Shown one piece after another: positions 45,217 through 56,700 of a stretch of DNA of 64,000 nt. Made by a program: the position numbers and the translations under genes. This DNA comes from Lotus japonicus (lineage: Eukaryota; Streptophyta; Magnoliopsida; Fabales; Fabaceae): the NCBI RefSeq assembly GCF_012489685.1, contig NC_080044.1:65148732-65212731 (forward strand). The letters are read 5' to 3'. Within the stretch, counting starts at the first letter, position 1. Each line of letters starts with the position of its first letter. The notes under the pieces were generated by a model. It was given only the letters and a program-made list of their open reading frames with translations. It was not told the DNA's origin and did not search any database.

Positions 45217-48200
45217 TTAGTGCCCTGAAGTTTGTGGTAGCTTGAAAGAACCACCAGCATAAAGCATTTGGTAAACAGGCCTAATTCTCATAGTCAAGAT
45301 AATGCTGCAGAAGGCACCAGCAGCACTCACACCAGCCAGAACAAAAAATGTGAGCTTAAAACAATCTGCACCAACACATGAAACACCTGAATCAATGAGT
45401 CCTAGAGCAAGCTGCCTCGCCACCTCATTATCGTACACACGCCCAGCTAGCAGAAATGAGAAAAGGAGTGCTCCGAGTGGATTCGCCAAACACATGAAGT
45501 TGAAAAATAAACCAAAGTGCTTCAAACCAAAAAGCTCCGAGACAGTGGGGATCAGTATGGAGAATTGCACGCCGAAGCAGGTACCAAGAAATGCAATTGC
45601 AGGGTAAAGTGTTCCCTTGATCGCATAGGCAAACAGAAGGTATATGATGATCATGGTTATCTGTGTGCATGTCATCCAAAATGTCCGCGGAATTGTTTTT
45701 GTCCTGCAAATGGAAAACATAATGGTGCTACATCATTCATTTCAATCTATGATAGTAAAAAAAGAAACACATGCACTTCAAAGCACTTGCTCTACTTTTA
45801 TTTTGCAAAGGTAGATAAGTGTAGAAGTAATTGTTACAGTGTGCTTGTCAAAACTAGCATCTAGTTACATGAAAAGGTTACTAGCATGTTTGGAAATCCA
45901 ACCACTTTTCACATGTAGCTTGAATCAATTTTGAAATGAGGGGATATATGATATTCTACTCACATGTTTGAAATGATTTCTCTTTCATCAGAATCAATAT
46001 TGGAACCAAAAAACTACTCAGGGAAACTTCTTAACAGAAATGATTATAGCTTAATCTAGTGTAGAAGGGTTTCCAGACATGCACAAACATATATACATTG
46101 TCCTCTTCAGATTTTAACTGATATGAGCACGAGAGTGAAATGGTTACTTACTTGACAAAATGTTCAGAAACAACTCCTCCACCAAGCCTCCCCACAAAGT
46201 TGAAAAAGCTGAAAAGCGAAAGCAGGATAGTGGTATCTTCAACACCTTGTGCAGTGCCTATTTGAGCCAGATTATTAACAACAGTGATCCCAGTTCCAAT
46301 ACCAACAAAATACACAAAAAATAGTAGCCAGAAATCGGCCTTTACTAGAGCCTCAGCAAATGTAAAATCTTCTCCTCGTCTCGGCCTTCTCCTCCTCACT
46401 GGAACTACTGCTCCCTCACCTTCAGCAAGAAGCATAGCCACATCGGACGAGCCATCAGTATCATAATAATTTTCAAGAGTGCCGGCTGATGAAGATGGCA
46501 AGAGGGGTTTTGTATTATCTTCTTTGCCTTCTTGAACCAGAAATTCTGAAGATTCAACTGTTTGCTCAGATTTTTCTGATTCTGAGTCAGTGGCTTTTCT
46601 GGGATACAGTGTCATCTTTACAGGAATAGCCAATGGAGCCATAAGAATGAGAATCATCACAGCCACTAGAACATATGACACTGCATCACTTATGTTGAGA
46701 GTGTAGTCAAGTATTGTTCTTGCAAGTAGATACACAGCCAAGAACACACTTGAAACTTGGATAAAAAGAAAATGCCCTTTTTCTGCAGAATTTTCAGCAG
46801 AAGCCGGAGTACAAGGTCGAACAAAAAACATCACACTGAAGCATACAACAGGAATACCGACGGTAAGGAACAAGAGGAAATTGCTAGGAGAGTTTTTAAG
46901 AACCACCCTGTAAATTTCAGTGAAAATTGCAGCGGCGATCCCCCCATAACCTTTCAGGATTCCCGCGACGGTGCCTCTAGTGACAGGGAAATTTCTCATG
47001 TTGGTTACAAGAACAGCAGTGGTTAACCATGCACAACTGTTGTTAGCAATAACAAGTGCTATCCATAGCTGCAATAAGATTGAAATAGATGACAGTTAGA
47101 TCCACTCAGTAGAGTTGTATTCTATCAGCAACACAGATTTGAAATCTAAACTGGTTCATATGCTAAAAGGAAAATGTGCATGAGGGAAACTCTTCTCAGT
47201 GTTAGCAATACAATACAGAACCATTATACATTTTACATGAATTTCATATACTTGTGAGTTGAAAATTGATATCCTGGTAAAGGACCAAGAAGAGATGAAA
47301 ACAATTTACTCTTTATAGTAATTATTAGATGAATTTGGAAATCCTTCTAAAATTGATTCTGAAGCCAAAAGAGAAGCTTATGTTAAGTAGCTCTTAAGTG
47401 CTATAATTGATTCCAAGTAACAATAAGTTTTTTTTTTAGTTTAAAGTTTAAACTACATGTATCATCTACTGATGCGATTTTGTTCGAGTCGGGTAGGACC
47501 TCTATGAGCGGCAAAGTTCTCCCTATCAAGTATATACTATATAACACAGCTGCATCCACAGAGACTCGAAACCAAAACCTCTACTTAAGCTAGAATAACC
47601 TTGTACCAGTTGATCTACACCGTTGATGGTCGAGTAAAAATAAGCTTGACCAAACCATGATGTAATATGACGAAATGAAGATTATGAACTTAAGGAATAA
47701 TAGAAAAAGGAAAGGGAATATCCATTTCAGAAAGGTTTGATTATTTGATACTATGGCTTATTCACAACTCCTCCCAGTTGTCCCCTTCAACTTTCCAGAT
47801 AAAGTAAAGGTAAAGTTAAATATAATTTGTCTTTGAGAAATTCTTAAAAACCCAAAAACTAACAGATCAGATTAAACCAAAGTAATTAACCAGAAATCTA
47901 AAAAAGATCCAAACTTCATGAAACCCAGATCAAAGTGATTGGTGATAAAACTACAAAAAGTAAAGTAAGACATACCAAGAAGAAAGGAAGGGAGAGTGTT
48001 TGGGTGATAGAGAGCCAGATGAGACCAAAACCGATGAAAGAGCAGAGACAGCCAATGGAAAGCATGAGCCAAGGTGGGAGCTTGTTGGAGGCAATCCCAG
48101 GAAGAAGACCAACATTCTCACCAACATCATTGGCAACACCAAGGAGTGCAACCTGGCTCTGGTTGAAACCCAGAACAGATTTGAAGGAAGGAGAGTAGAG

Positions 48201-48299
48201 TGGAAAAGTGTAGGCAACTCCAACAGCAATTTGAACCCACACAGAAACTCCAAGTCCCACCCATGGTGGCCTTGTTCCTCCCTTCACTTTCAACACCAT
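45217..48299 (-). CDS. NFD4/nodulin-like MFS transporter
   Basis: Three exons with matching phases: 48299-47976 (108 codons, phase 0), about 47068-46152 (ends phase 2) and 45703-45217; total about 575 residues. Exon 1 holds the nodulin-like N-terminal domain (WVQIAVGVAYTFPLYSPSFK, VGLLPGIASNKLPPW). Exon 2 has further membrane spans (ITVVNNLAQIG), a large acidic and Arg-rich loop (VVPVRRRRPRRGEDF) and the MFS-like LSLFSFFNFVGRLGGG. Exon 3 completes the second six-helix half (TLYPAIAFLGTCFGVQFSIL). This is the family of Arabidopsis NUCLEAR FUSION DEFECTIVE 4 and related vacuolar/plasma membrane transporters; substrate unknown. The frame is intact. Confidence 0.9.
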
Positions 48300-49662
48300 G
48301 GAGCTTTTAGCTTAGTTTGGTTTAGCTTCTGTGTGATTGTGGCGGTTTTGTTGTGTTGTGTGAGGTGCTACAAAGTGCAGAGTAATGGAAACTGAAGGAT
48401 GAAGTTTGAAGAGGAAGAATGGAAATTTGCATTTGCGAGTGGTTGGTGTCAGAGGCGGGTGTACTTTTAATTTGTGGACTTGAACATTTGCAATTCAGAT
48501 ATCTCAAGTCACTGTTAAATCTGTTGATTAGTATTATATAAATATGATTCTGATTTAGACTATTTTTGAAAATATCAACTTAGTGATACTACCGACAAGA
48601 TCTACACTCTAGATGGTTTGTAGATAACTATATTTCTTCATTTAGTTAATGTTTGATCTTTAGGTGATATATGAAAATTGATTCGTCGGAAGATGTTTAG
48701 CATCTAATGTGATTGCAGAGTCTTAATATGACACCTTGATGTGTTAGAAACACAAATATGATGTAAGAAATTAGAATTTAGAAATGTGGTAGAGGGTTGC
48801 ATTCTTAACGAGCTTCTATAACGGCATTTTTTATGTGTCTCAAGTTACTAGATCAATTATAATTAGTTATTACTATTTTTATATTTATTTCTAGTTTGTT
48901 ATTTAGATCTATGTCACTTATACGATATAGTTTAGTCGTAAGATCACCTTCTTCAAGTGATAGTATAAATTGTAAGTTGCATTGAATGAATTGGATAATA
49001 AGAATATTGACAAAAAAGCTCTTTTTTATTTTTTTAATTTTGTTTTCATTTTTTCCACTTTGTTTTTGCTTGCTAGAATGTCTCTCTACCAAATTGATAC
49101 ATGTGATTTGTAAAGTAGTGAATATATTTCTCTCAATAATGTTGATTTAAAATTAATTGAAATATGAGTTTGTGTATTAAGTATTAACACGTGTTATAAA
49201 ATATTGAGAAGTATATGTCATATACTAATTCGTAGAAGAAGGAATAGGTTGTAGGGGTTCTAAAATTCTTGAAATAGGAAGAGAGAGTCGGCAACAAGAA
49301 GTCAAGAACAACACAACATACAACATGATCCACGTTCCTTGGGCGTATGTCCACCTCAAGTAAAAGAGAAAGAAAAATGAAAAGCTTTTTCTTACCAATT
49401 CCGGCACAAATACAAGTCCTCCAATTTCCCATCACACTAGCTCAGAACAATTAATTTATTTGGCAACTGGTTTGGTTTGGTTGAATAAATATATAGATCG
49501 AACTGGACAAATCCATATTGAAAATGTTGACCACTTGGGATGGGAACTGCCAAGATGGAAATTGAAATCAATCAAGTGGCTTGAGCCTTGATGAGTGATG
49601 ACCCAATTTAACAACTAGCAGAAGATGCTGCCAAAGATGTTAGGTTATTTAAACAAAAAAAC
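48300..49662. other. upstream region of the MFS gene and intergenic DNA
   Basis: The first 200 bp are the presumed leader and promoter of the MFS gene on the minus strand. The remainder is A/T-rich without recognised genes. Confidence 0.4.
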
Positions 49663-49768
49663 TTAGACCATCAACTGTTTTTTTTTATAATAAAGGAGGC
49701 GAAAGTCCAAAGAAATAAGATTACACCAGTAGTCTGGGTATAGCTACCCCAATTAGACCATCAACTGT
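49663..49768 (-). mobile_element. tiny LINE tail with 16-bp TSD
   Basis: TTAGACCATCAACTGT occurs at 49663-49678 and 49753-49768. Between them lie 74 bp which on the minus strand read TTGGGGTAGC...CCTTTATTAT and end in poly-A. This is a severely 5'-truncated retroposon with its target duplication intact. Confidence 0.8.
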
Positions 49769-50670
49769 ATGTAAAATAGAATCAATATTGCGTATATTTG
49801 GTACGGCTTTTGGTATATCATAAATGGCTTTACGCCAACTTGAAAGGGTCAATGGGGACATATATTCATTCACACCACAACTTGAAAGGAAATACATGTG
49901 TTAATATGACACCCGGGAGCGATCTGACAGTTCAATGAGAATGTACTGACATTGATAATCAGTGGTTATTGACAAAAAATTTAGGTGGAGAGAAACATAA
50001 TTGAACCAATCTCGCACTAAAAATTAAAGGTATTTCGATGATGTATATGTATGAGAGATTATACAATTGCTACTGAAGATAATAAGACGTCTATTCTTTT
50101 TTGAGAGTTAAGTTTGTAGAAATTTAAAAAGTTAATTGTACTTGTATGAGAGCAATATGAGATGAATGAACTTCAGGGATGCTTCACAGGAAGCACCATG
50201 GTGAGAATAAAATGCGTTGGAAAATTACTCATATTGCTATCGTGGGGGAACTGGCGTAATTGTCGAGTAGAGATGTTATAACTAACTCTCATTTCCCTCC
50301 ACTTTCACTTCAGTGAGAGAGATAAAAATAAAAGAGAGATATGAGAAATGTAATAGAAAAATATGATTGGAAGAACATGGGAGTGAAAATAAAAAATAAA
50401 AAATGTAAGTAAGGATAAATAAAAATTGATATAATCAAAACAAATGCAAATGGATTAAACATAAGCCCGTGAGTGCAAACAAGGCTTCTATTTCAAGGTT
50501 TGGCAATCACACAATTGTACAATTGGAGTTGGAGGATAGTAATAATTGTTGCATATTAATATTATCAGGCCGGCCCAGTACAAATGTCCAAAAAGATCGC
50601 CACTAGGAGGATTAAAAAGAAAGGATTATCTCAATTTAATATTTAGAATTTTAGATGACACAATCTCATG
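49769..50670. other. intergenic
   Basis: A/T-rich, nothing recognised. Confidence 0.4.
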
Positions 50671-50671
50671 A

Positions 50672-51600
50672 CACTACAAGAAAATCTATTGTTGCTAGCG
50701 TCAAAAGCCGTCAGTAATAGAAAAACTGTAAATAATCTATAATTTCAACGAATATTCAATGACCACGACTTCATTAGTACAATTTTTTGTTGGTAACAAT
50801 TACTAACGACTACACATAGTTGATGAAGTTACCGACGGTTTTAGTCGTCAATAAGTTATTAACGACTTTGACAGTAAAAAACACCATCAACTATTTATGG
50901 TGGTTGAAAATTTCTGACGATTAAAGTCGTCGATATTTGTGATGAATATTAACCGATAACTTTTTCATCGCTAATTGACTTTTTAAACTAAAATAAAGAA
51001 GTATGAATGGAAAAATAGAATATAAACCAAAAATGGTAACTAATAGTATAAAATAAATGAGTAATAAATATATATAAAAAGTATAAATGATATAAATAAT
51101 ACAAAATCTACTATAAGGTCAATACGTTGAACTACTCTTCAAAAGCGCTCCACACCCTCTGAGTAATCAGCATCCTCTCGATAGTCCTTCTCATAACCCG
51201 GCTGAATAAAAGGAGGAGTAGCAGCAATACCAACAACTTCAATGGAAGCACCAATATGCTGATGCAAAAATGTCAACTCCTACAAACAAGCTCTGGAACA
51301 CAACAGTCATGTGAACATTTGTTATTACTCCATATTCATGGAGCATATGCATTGTTGGAGTATCTCGTGCAACTTCTCTATCGCCATGTTGGACTGTTGC
51401 TGCGGCTTGTTGTCCTTCTGCAACATTTGTAACATGTCATGTAGTTTGGGGAAAGCTTTTGGGACACATGATGAGTATCTGACTCTTGACTCTTCAGTAA
51501 GAGGACGAACGTATCTCCCAGAAAACATATGCTTACGGTGCCATAGATATGAGTTTAGTGCTCTCCCCGTCCATATCAATCCATAATTTAAGATGAGCTA
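50672..51600. mobile_element. CACTA (En/Spm) remnant, one terminus
   Basis: CACTACAAGAAAATC near 50673 is the canonical CACTA end. The next 300 bp carry repeated subterminal words in both orientations (CCGTCAGTAAT, ACCGACGGTTTTAGTCGTC, TTAACGACTTTGAC, GATTAAAGTCGTCGAT). A minus-strand frame at 51579-51325 (SYLWHRKHMFSGRYVRPLTE) may be a scrap of an element protein, not identified. No second terminus found. Confidence 0.65.
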
Positions 51601-51897
51601 AGGAGTCAATGTATACTCACGCCTCACTTGGGGAAGCATTTGAGGACTGCTGCTGAAATTAATATTAGAATCATATATAAGTTATGTTACACTTAATGTT
51701 ATAGTGAATTATTATAATTACATAGGTCTCCTCAGCGATTTTATTAACCTAAATCTTGTCCTTCTTTCAAGTATGAGTTGAATAGCTCATCCACATATAG
51801 ACCTCCTGCGTAATTGCTTCTCCTAGAGTAATAATTTCAAAAAAAATAATATAGATAAGATAAATAAAGATTTGTATTTGATGATATAAGCAGGTGT

Positions 51898-52300
51898 TTG
51901 CTGTGGTACATTAAGTCAGATTAGGGTGTGGTACCCAAAATGAGTTGATTCAATAATAAAGACACATGTATCGATTAAAAATTTGATTTTATTATATCAT
52001 AGTAATGCAGTGTTTCATTCTTAGGGACATGAGATATGCGAGTTGTGTTTTTTGAGCTTTGTTCATCAATTAACCATGATCATTTTACGCGCATCTCAAA
52101 CATCATCATTCGTTTCCACCACTCGTCCATTTTTCATTAAAAAATGAATTCCATGAGATAAAGTCAATTAACAAGTGAAGTAAAATCTAAAGATGTAGTA
52201 TTTACCTTGAATAATATGATAATAATCTATTAAATTACTTAATCCAGGTACCACATCCAAAAAAAATTCAGGGTACCACAGAATTTACCAAAATAATTAC
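51898..52300. mobile_element. possible MITE with GTGGTACC inverted ends
   Basis: TTTGCTGTGGTAC and GGTGTGGTACCC near 51900-51945 are mirrored by AGGTACCACATCC and GGGTACCACAGAA near 52247-52280. The ends look like a plant MITE of about 380 bp, but no clean duplication was found. Confidence 0.4.
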
Positions 52301-53090
52301 TCCGGTATGTATATAATAATTAATAATTGGATGTGAAATTGTATGAATGGTTAATGGTTAAGTGATTGTATGATGACTTATATTTAAGAGATTTTTTACT
52401 ATTAGAAATATAAAAAAAATTGGTCAGCAAATACTTATTTTTCTAAAATATGAGAATGAATGTATATAAGCCCTAATGCCCTATATTTCGTTTTTGTACC
52501 GAAATATGGTAAAATCTGTCTCCAATATCTTAAGCCCTCGAACTCGATTGTTGGGTCCTCTAAGTTAGTTTGGGCCTATTTCATTTTTGTGAAAGTTTGA
52601 GCCTCCTTGTTTTGCCGAGTAATACCAAAATGGACAATAGATATATTGCTAAAGTTTTTGGTACATAACAAAAAAAATAAGTTTGCTACTATAGCTATGC
52701 TAGGATTATGAAAAGAAGAAGAAAAAAAAAAGATAGATGAAAAATGGATTAAATGGAATTGCACTTTATTGGAGTTTTTTTTTTAAACTCACTCTATGAT
52801 TCTATTCAAATTGATATAACATTTTGGATTATTATGAATTAACCCCACACCCTCTATTCTAGTGAAATCATGTGTTTCTTTTATCATGTGTTATGAACTT
52901 CTACACTAAAAATAAATACAGTTTTAAATACAGTTTTTTATTATTAATTTTTAAAATAAATATTTACTATTCTTAATATCATTGATCAATAGTTAAATTT
53001 TTTCCATTAATATTAAATATAATAGAATATTTGTAAAAAGTCACTAACATAAGCTTTTAGGAAGTAGAAATTTTTAGATTATCAAAAACT
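52300..53090. other. intergenic
   Basis: A/T-rich; nothing recognised. Confidence 0.4.
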
Positions 53091-54700
53091 TAGGGCCTGT
53101 TTGGTTTGAGAAAACATTTTCTGTTTTTATTTTCAATTTTCATTTTCTGGAAATGGTTTTCATTTCACTTTTTTAAAAATTAAGAAAATGTGTTTGGCTT
53201 AACTTTCTATTTTTCATTTTCTAAAAATGAAAACATTGGAAATGTGATTGATTCAACCATTTCCAAATTATTTCCAACAAATTTTTATACAGTAAAATTT
53301 ATTTACACGCCATTAATGAATAATTTGAAGAAATACTCTATATTAATTTCAAAACGTATTTTGAACAATAAGGATATTTTTATTTTTATTAATGAACAAT
53401 TTGTTATTACAATATTAACAGTATGAACCTTTAATGATATTAGGGATTTATACATTTATAATATATTTTTTGTCTTGACCAATCAGTTGCCATGAAAATA
53501 ATTTATTTGTATACAATAACATTAATTATTATATTAATTCATAAAATTAGAGTACATATTTTTGTATTAGGTCTTATATTTAGTAACGGAGGGAGTAAGA
53601 AACAGAACCACATGCAATCCTCTAATGATCTGAAATGCAACCTATTATTTTTATGGGGTGAGCAACCGAAAAAAAAAAAACAGCACACTCATGTGAACCA
53701 AAATACAAGTTTTCCGTGACAAAACCATTTATATTGATCTGTGTAAGATTCGAACTCGCACCGTGAAGAAGAAATAAAGATATTTCAAATGAAGTTTGAC
53801 ATATTCACAAAATTGCCACCGCTCATTTGGCCGTTTTCGTTTTCTCACTGTTTCAAAGAAGGCTATGTTTGGCATGCCATTTCAGCTAGCTTATAGCTTA
53901 TTTGACTAGCTTAAAGCTTATTTGACTAGCTTAAAAGCTCTTCAAAAGTGTTTGGTGAAGGAGCTTATTTTAGTAGCTTAAAGCTTTAAGCTATAAGCTA
54001 TCTCAGGTAGCTTATAGCTTAAAGCTTATAGCTTATTAAATTTATTCTCATTTTTATCCTTATTATTTTATTAAAATTCTACCATTACCCTTATATATTT
54101 ATAAAAACACTAAACTTATTTTCACCTTACACTTACGTATGCAGTTTCCGCCACCATTCCCGCCACACCGCTGCGCACCACAAGTATTATAAATATTATA
54201 TTAATAAAAATAAATATTATATTTTTAAGATGATATATAACTGTAGCTAATAAAAATATTTAAAGTGATAATAATTTTAATATTAATACCATATTGGTAT
54301 TAATGTGAAAATAAAGTAATGTTAAATATAAAAATAATTATACAAGTATGTCCTTTTATGTCATTTTACAATTTCAGCTTGTTTAACAGCTAGTTCTACC
54401 AAACACTTTTGTTTCAATCACGTAGCTTTTCAGCTTTCAGCTAACTTATCAGCTTTAAGCTATCAGCTAGCTTATAAGCTTTCAGCTAGCTTTTCAGCTT
54501 TCAGCTAGCTTATCAGCTAAACATGCCAAACATAGCCGAAAACGTTGAAAACGACTTTTTTTTGTTTTCAAAATGGGACATGTTTTCAGAAATATTTTCG
54601 GTGAAAACATTTTTAAAAATTTAAACAAACACATTTTCAACTTTATTTTCAGTTTTTGACGAAAATGAAAACAGAAAACAAGCAAACCAAACAGGCCCTA
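53091..54700. mobile_element. outer TIR element, TA-flanked
   Basis: TA|GGGCCTGTTTGGTTTG at the left and CAAACCAAACAGGCCC|TA at the right, with further inverted similarity of GAAAACA/TTTTC-rich subterminal DNA on both sides. The element (1606 bp) is split by the inner element at 53861-54537. The flanking TA suggests Tc1/mariner but the GGGCCTGTTTGG end is also seen in hAT MITEs, so the superfamily is open. Confidence 0.65.
53858..54540. mobile_element. inner nested TIR element
   Basis: GGCTATGTTTGGCATG and CATGCCAAACATAGCC are perfect 16-bp ends of a 677-bp element; GAA flanks both sides. Inside each end are many AGCTTATAGCTTA/CAGCTAGCTTAT words that pair across the element. It lies wholly within the outer element. 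Confidence 0.8.
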
Positions 54701-55335
54701 ATATTTTCAATGTCTTTATTTTATTTAATTGTTTTTTATCGGTATTAAAATAGTTTATGTCAATTAAATTAATTTATATAATATTTGAATTTGAATTTTA
54801 TAATTTTATAATTTTCTAAAATCTTGATAGTTATAGTAAATTCCTCTCTTTTAGATTGTTGTAATGTATGTGTATTAGGTCGATCAGATTACTCGTGCAA
54901 GCCTGGCTTAGGGGAATCCCAAGTTTGGTCATCCGTCAAGCTGAAGAAAGGTTATGTTGCCAAGACCTCTTAACTCATAGGCTTGGAAAGCTTGGCCTGT
55001 TAGGACATGTCAAACGACCTCATTTCGTGTCGAGAGATATACTCAAGATGACCAAGTATCTAATAAATAGTTGACCAACTGTGTGCATAGGGCAACACCT
55101 CATTAGTAGGCTTTCCATATGAGCCCATCAGAAAAATGTGAGTGTCGTTCTAGGTACCTTCAAGTTCGGGTTCCTTCTCACCAAGGTACCTTAGCCCTAC
55201 TACAATCACTCTTTTTGAAGGTGGAGCAGGCATTGGCCCTATTATGTCCTCTCTCTCTATAGGTGAAGCAGTCATTACCACTACTACTCCAAGAAGACTA
55301 TGGGTGAGGCGAAAGTTCATGATGCAAATACAAAG
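54701..55335. other. intergenic
   Basis: 54860-55330 is less A/T-rich than its surroundings, perhaps an old retroelement part, but no protein family is recognised. Confidence 0.35.
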
Positions 55336-55339
55336 ATGA

Positions 55340-55800
55340 ATGAGTGAAGGAAGAAGTCGTTTGGGTGCGCTCAGCTTGGGTGACGTTGGAGATAAAGGTG
55401 AGGAGGAATAAGTCGTTTGGGTGCGCTCAACTTATTTGATTAAAACCCATTTCAAAACGTTTTCCCCTTTACAATGTTGACGATGACAACAGAGTTGAAG
55501 GGGAGGAGGAAGAAGCCGTTTAGGTGCACTCAATTTTTTTGATTCAAACTAATTTCACAAAGTTTTTCCCTTTACAAAGTTGACGATGACAACAAAGATG
55601 ACGGGGAAGGAGGAAGAAGTCGTTTGGGTGCGCTCAGCTTGTTTGATTCAAACCAATTTCACAAAGTTTTCCCCTTAATAAAGTTGACGAAGACGACACA
55701 GGTGAATGGAAGGAGGAAGAAGTTGGTCGAGTGTGCTCAACTCTCACCTTATTTGACTCAAACCTATTTCACAAAGTGTTCTGATGGCAGCTATTGGCTA
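55340..55800. repeat. about 104-bp tandem array, five copies
   Basis: The word GAAGAAGTCGTTTGGGTGCG and variants recur at about 55357, 55412, 55515, 55619 and 55722; the last four are 103-104 bp apart and the first interval is 55 bp (partial unit). Each unit also has TTTCACAAAGTTTTCCCC and AAGTTGACGATGACAAC. Copies differ by several bases. Confidence 0.85.
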
Positions 55801-56700
55801 GTAAGTTGACCATGATGAGATTCGCTTTGTCACCATAAATGTTACAAATATCATATAAGATGCTCTCCTCACACTGAATGAAATATGACGTTTACTATAG
55901 CACCACTGTTTGACTTCCTACTTGTGTCCTAGGATATTTTTTATGAACAATTAGAATGCTAATTAGTAGAATCCTTGTTTAAAATGGGATGAAATGGAAT
56001 GTATTATATCTCATTCAATCTCAGACCCCATTCGTGTATGCATCTGTTGAAACACGGGCGGAATAAGACGACAGAAACAAACACCATATCCAAACCAAAC
56101 ATGAAGAAGCACCCGCAGCATGCGGTTTTCTGCACGCACATGGTATTGGTACATATGGACCCAACTAACCTACTTAACCGTTCTTTTCGTAAATCACAAT
56201 AAAGCTTAACTACACCACTTTCTAAATATAAAATCATCTTTATTACTATATAGTTGGTCTTTTACTACCCTGGTAATTAATTAGTGCTTTCTTGAGCTAG
56301 ACACGTTAGATGAATAGAGGTGTGGACCTCTCAACTACATTGGTAAACAAACTCATTACTCTCTCTCTCTTTTTTTCTTTTTGATAGGCATCATTACTCT
56401 CTCTCTACCTTACCTAATACTCCTCAGCTTCTCATATCATAACACATATATATATATAGTACTCCTACTTGAGAATTAATTAATTTTCAAATTTATCAAA
56501 CATGAACTATGTAGGCCAACTTTATCAGTTCATCCGCTCCTTCTCATTATTGGATCGCGATAAACTAGTCTAGTCAGTTTAGGTTTGTTGTGACCCTACC
56601 AAATTGGACCATTTAAAACTTTTATATATCTACTACTTCTTATTTGTCCACTACTGTAGCTAAATAACCGCCAATTACGCATCGACACGTGTTCTTCCTT
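55801..56700. other. intergenic
   Basis: No gene recognised; CT microsatellite at about 56360-56410. Confidence 0.4.

Noticed and set aside
54868..55074. 68-codon frame as a small gene
   Set aside because: No homologous motif, start context or splice support; it could not be told from chance.
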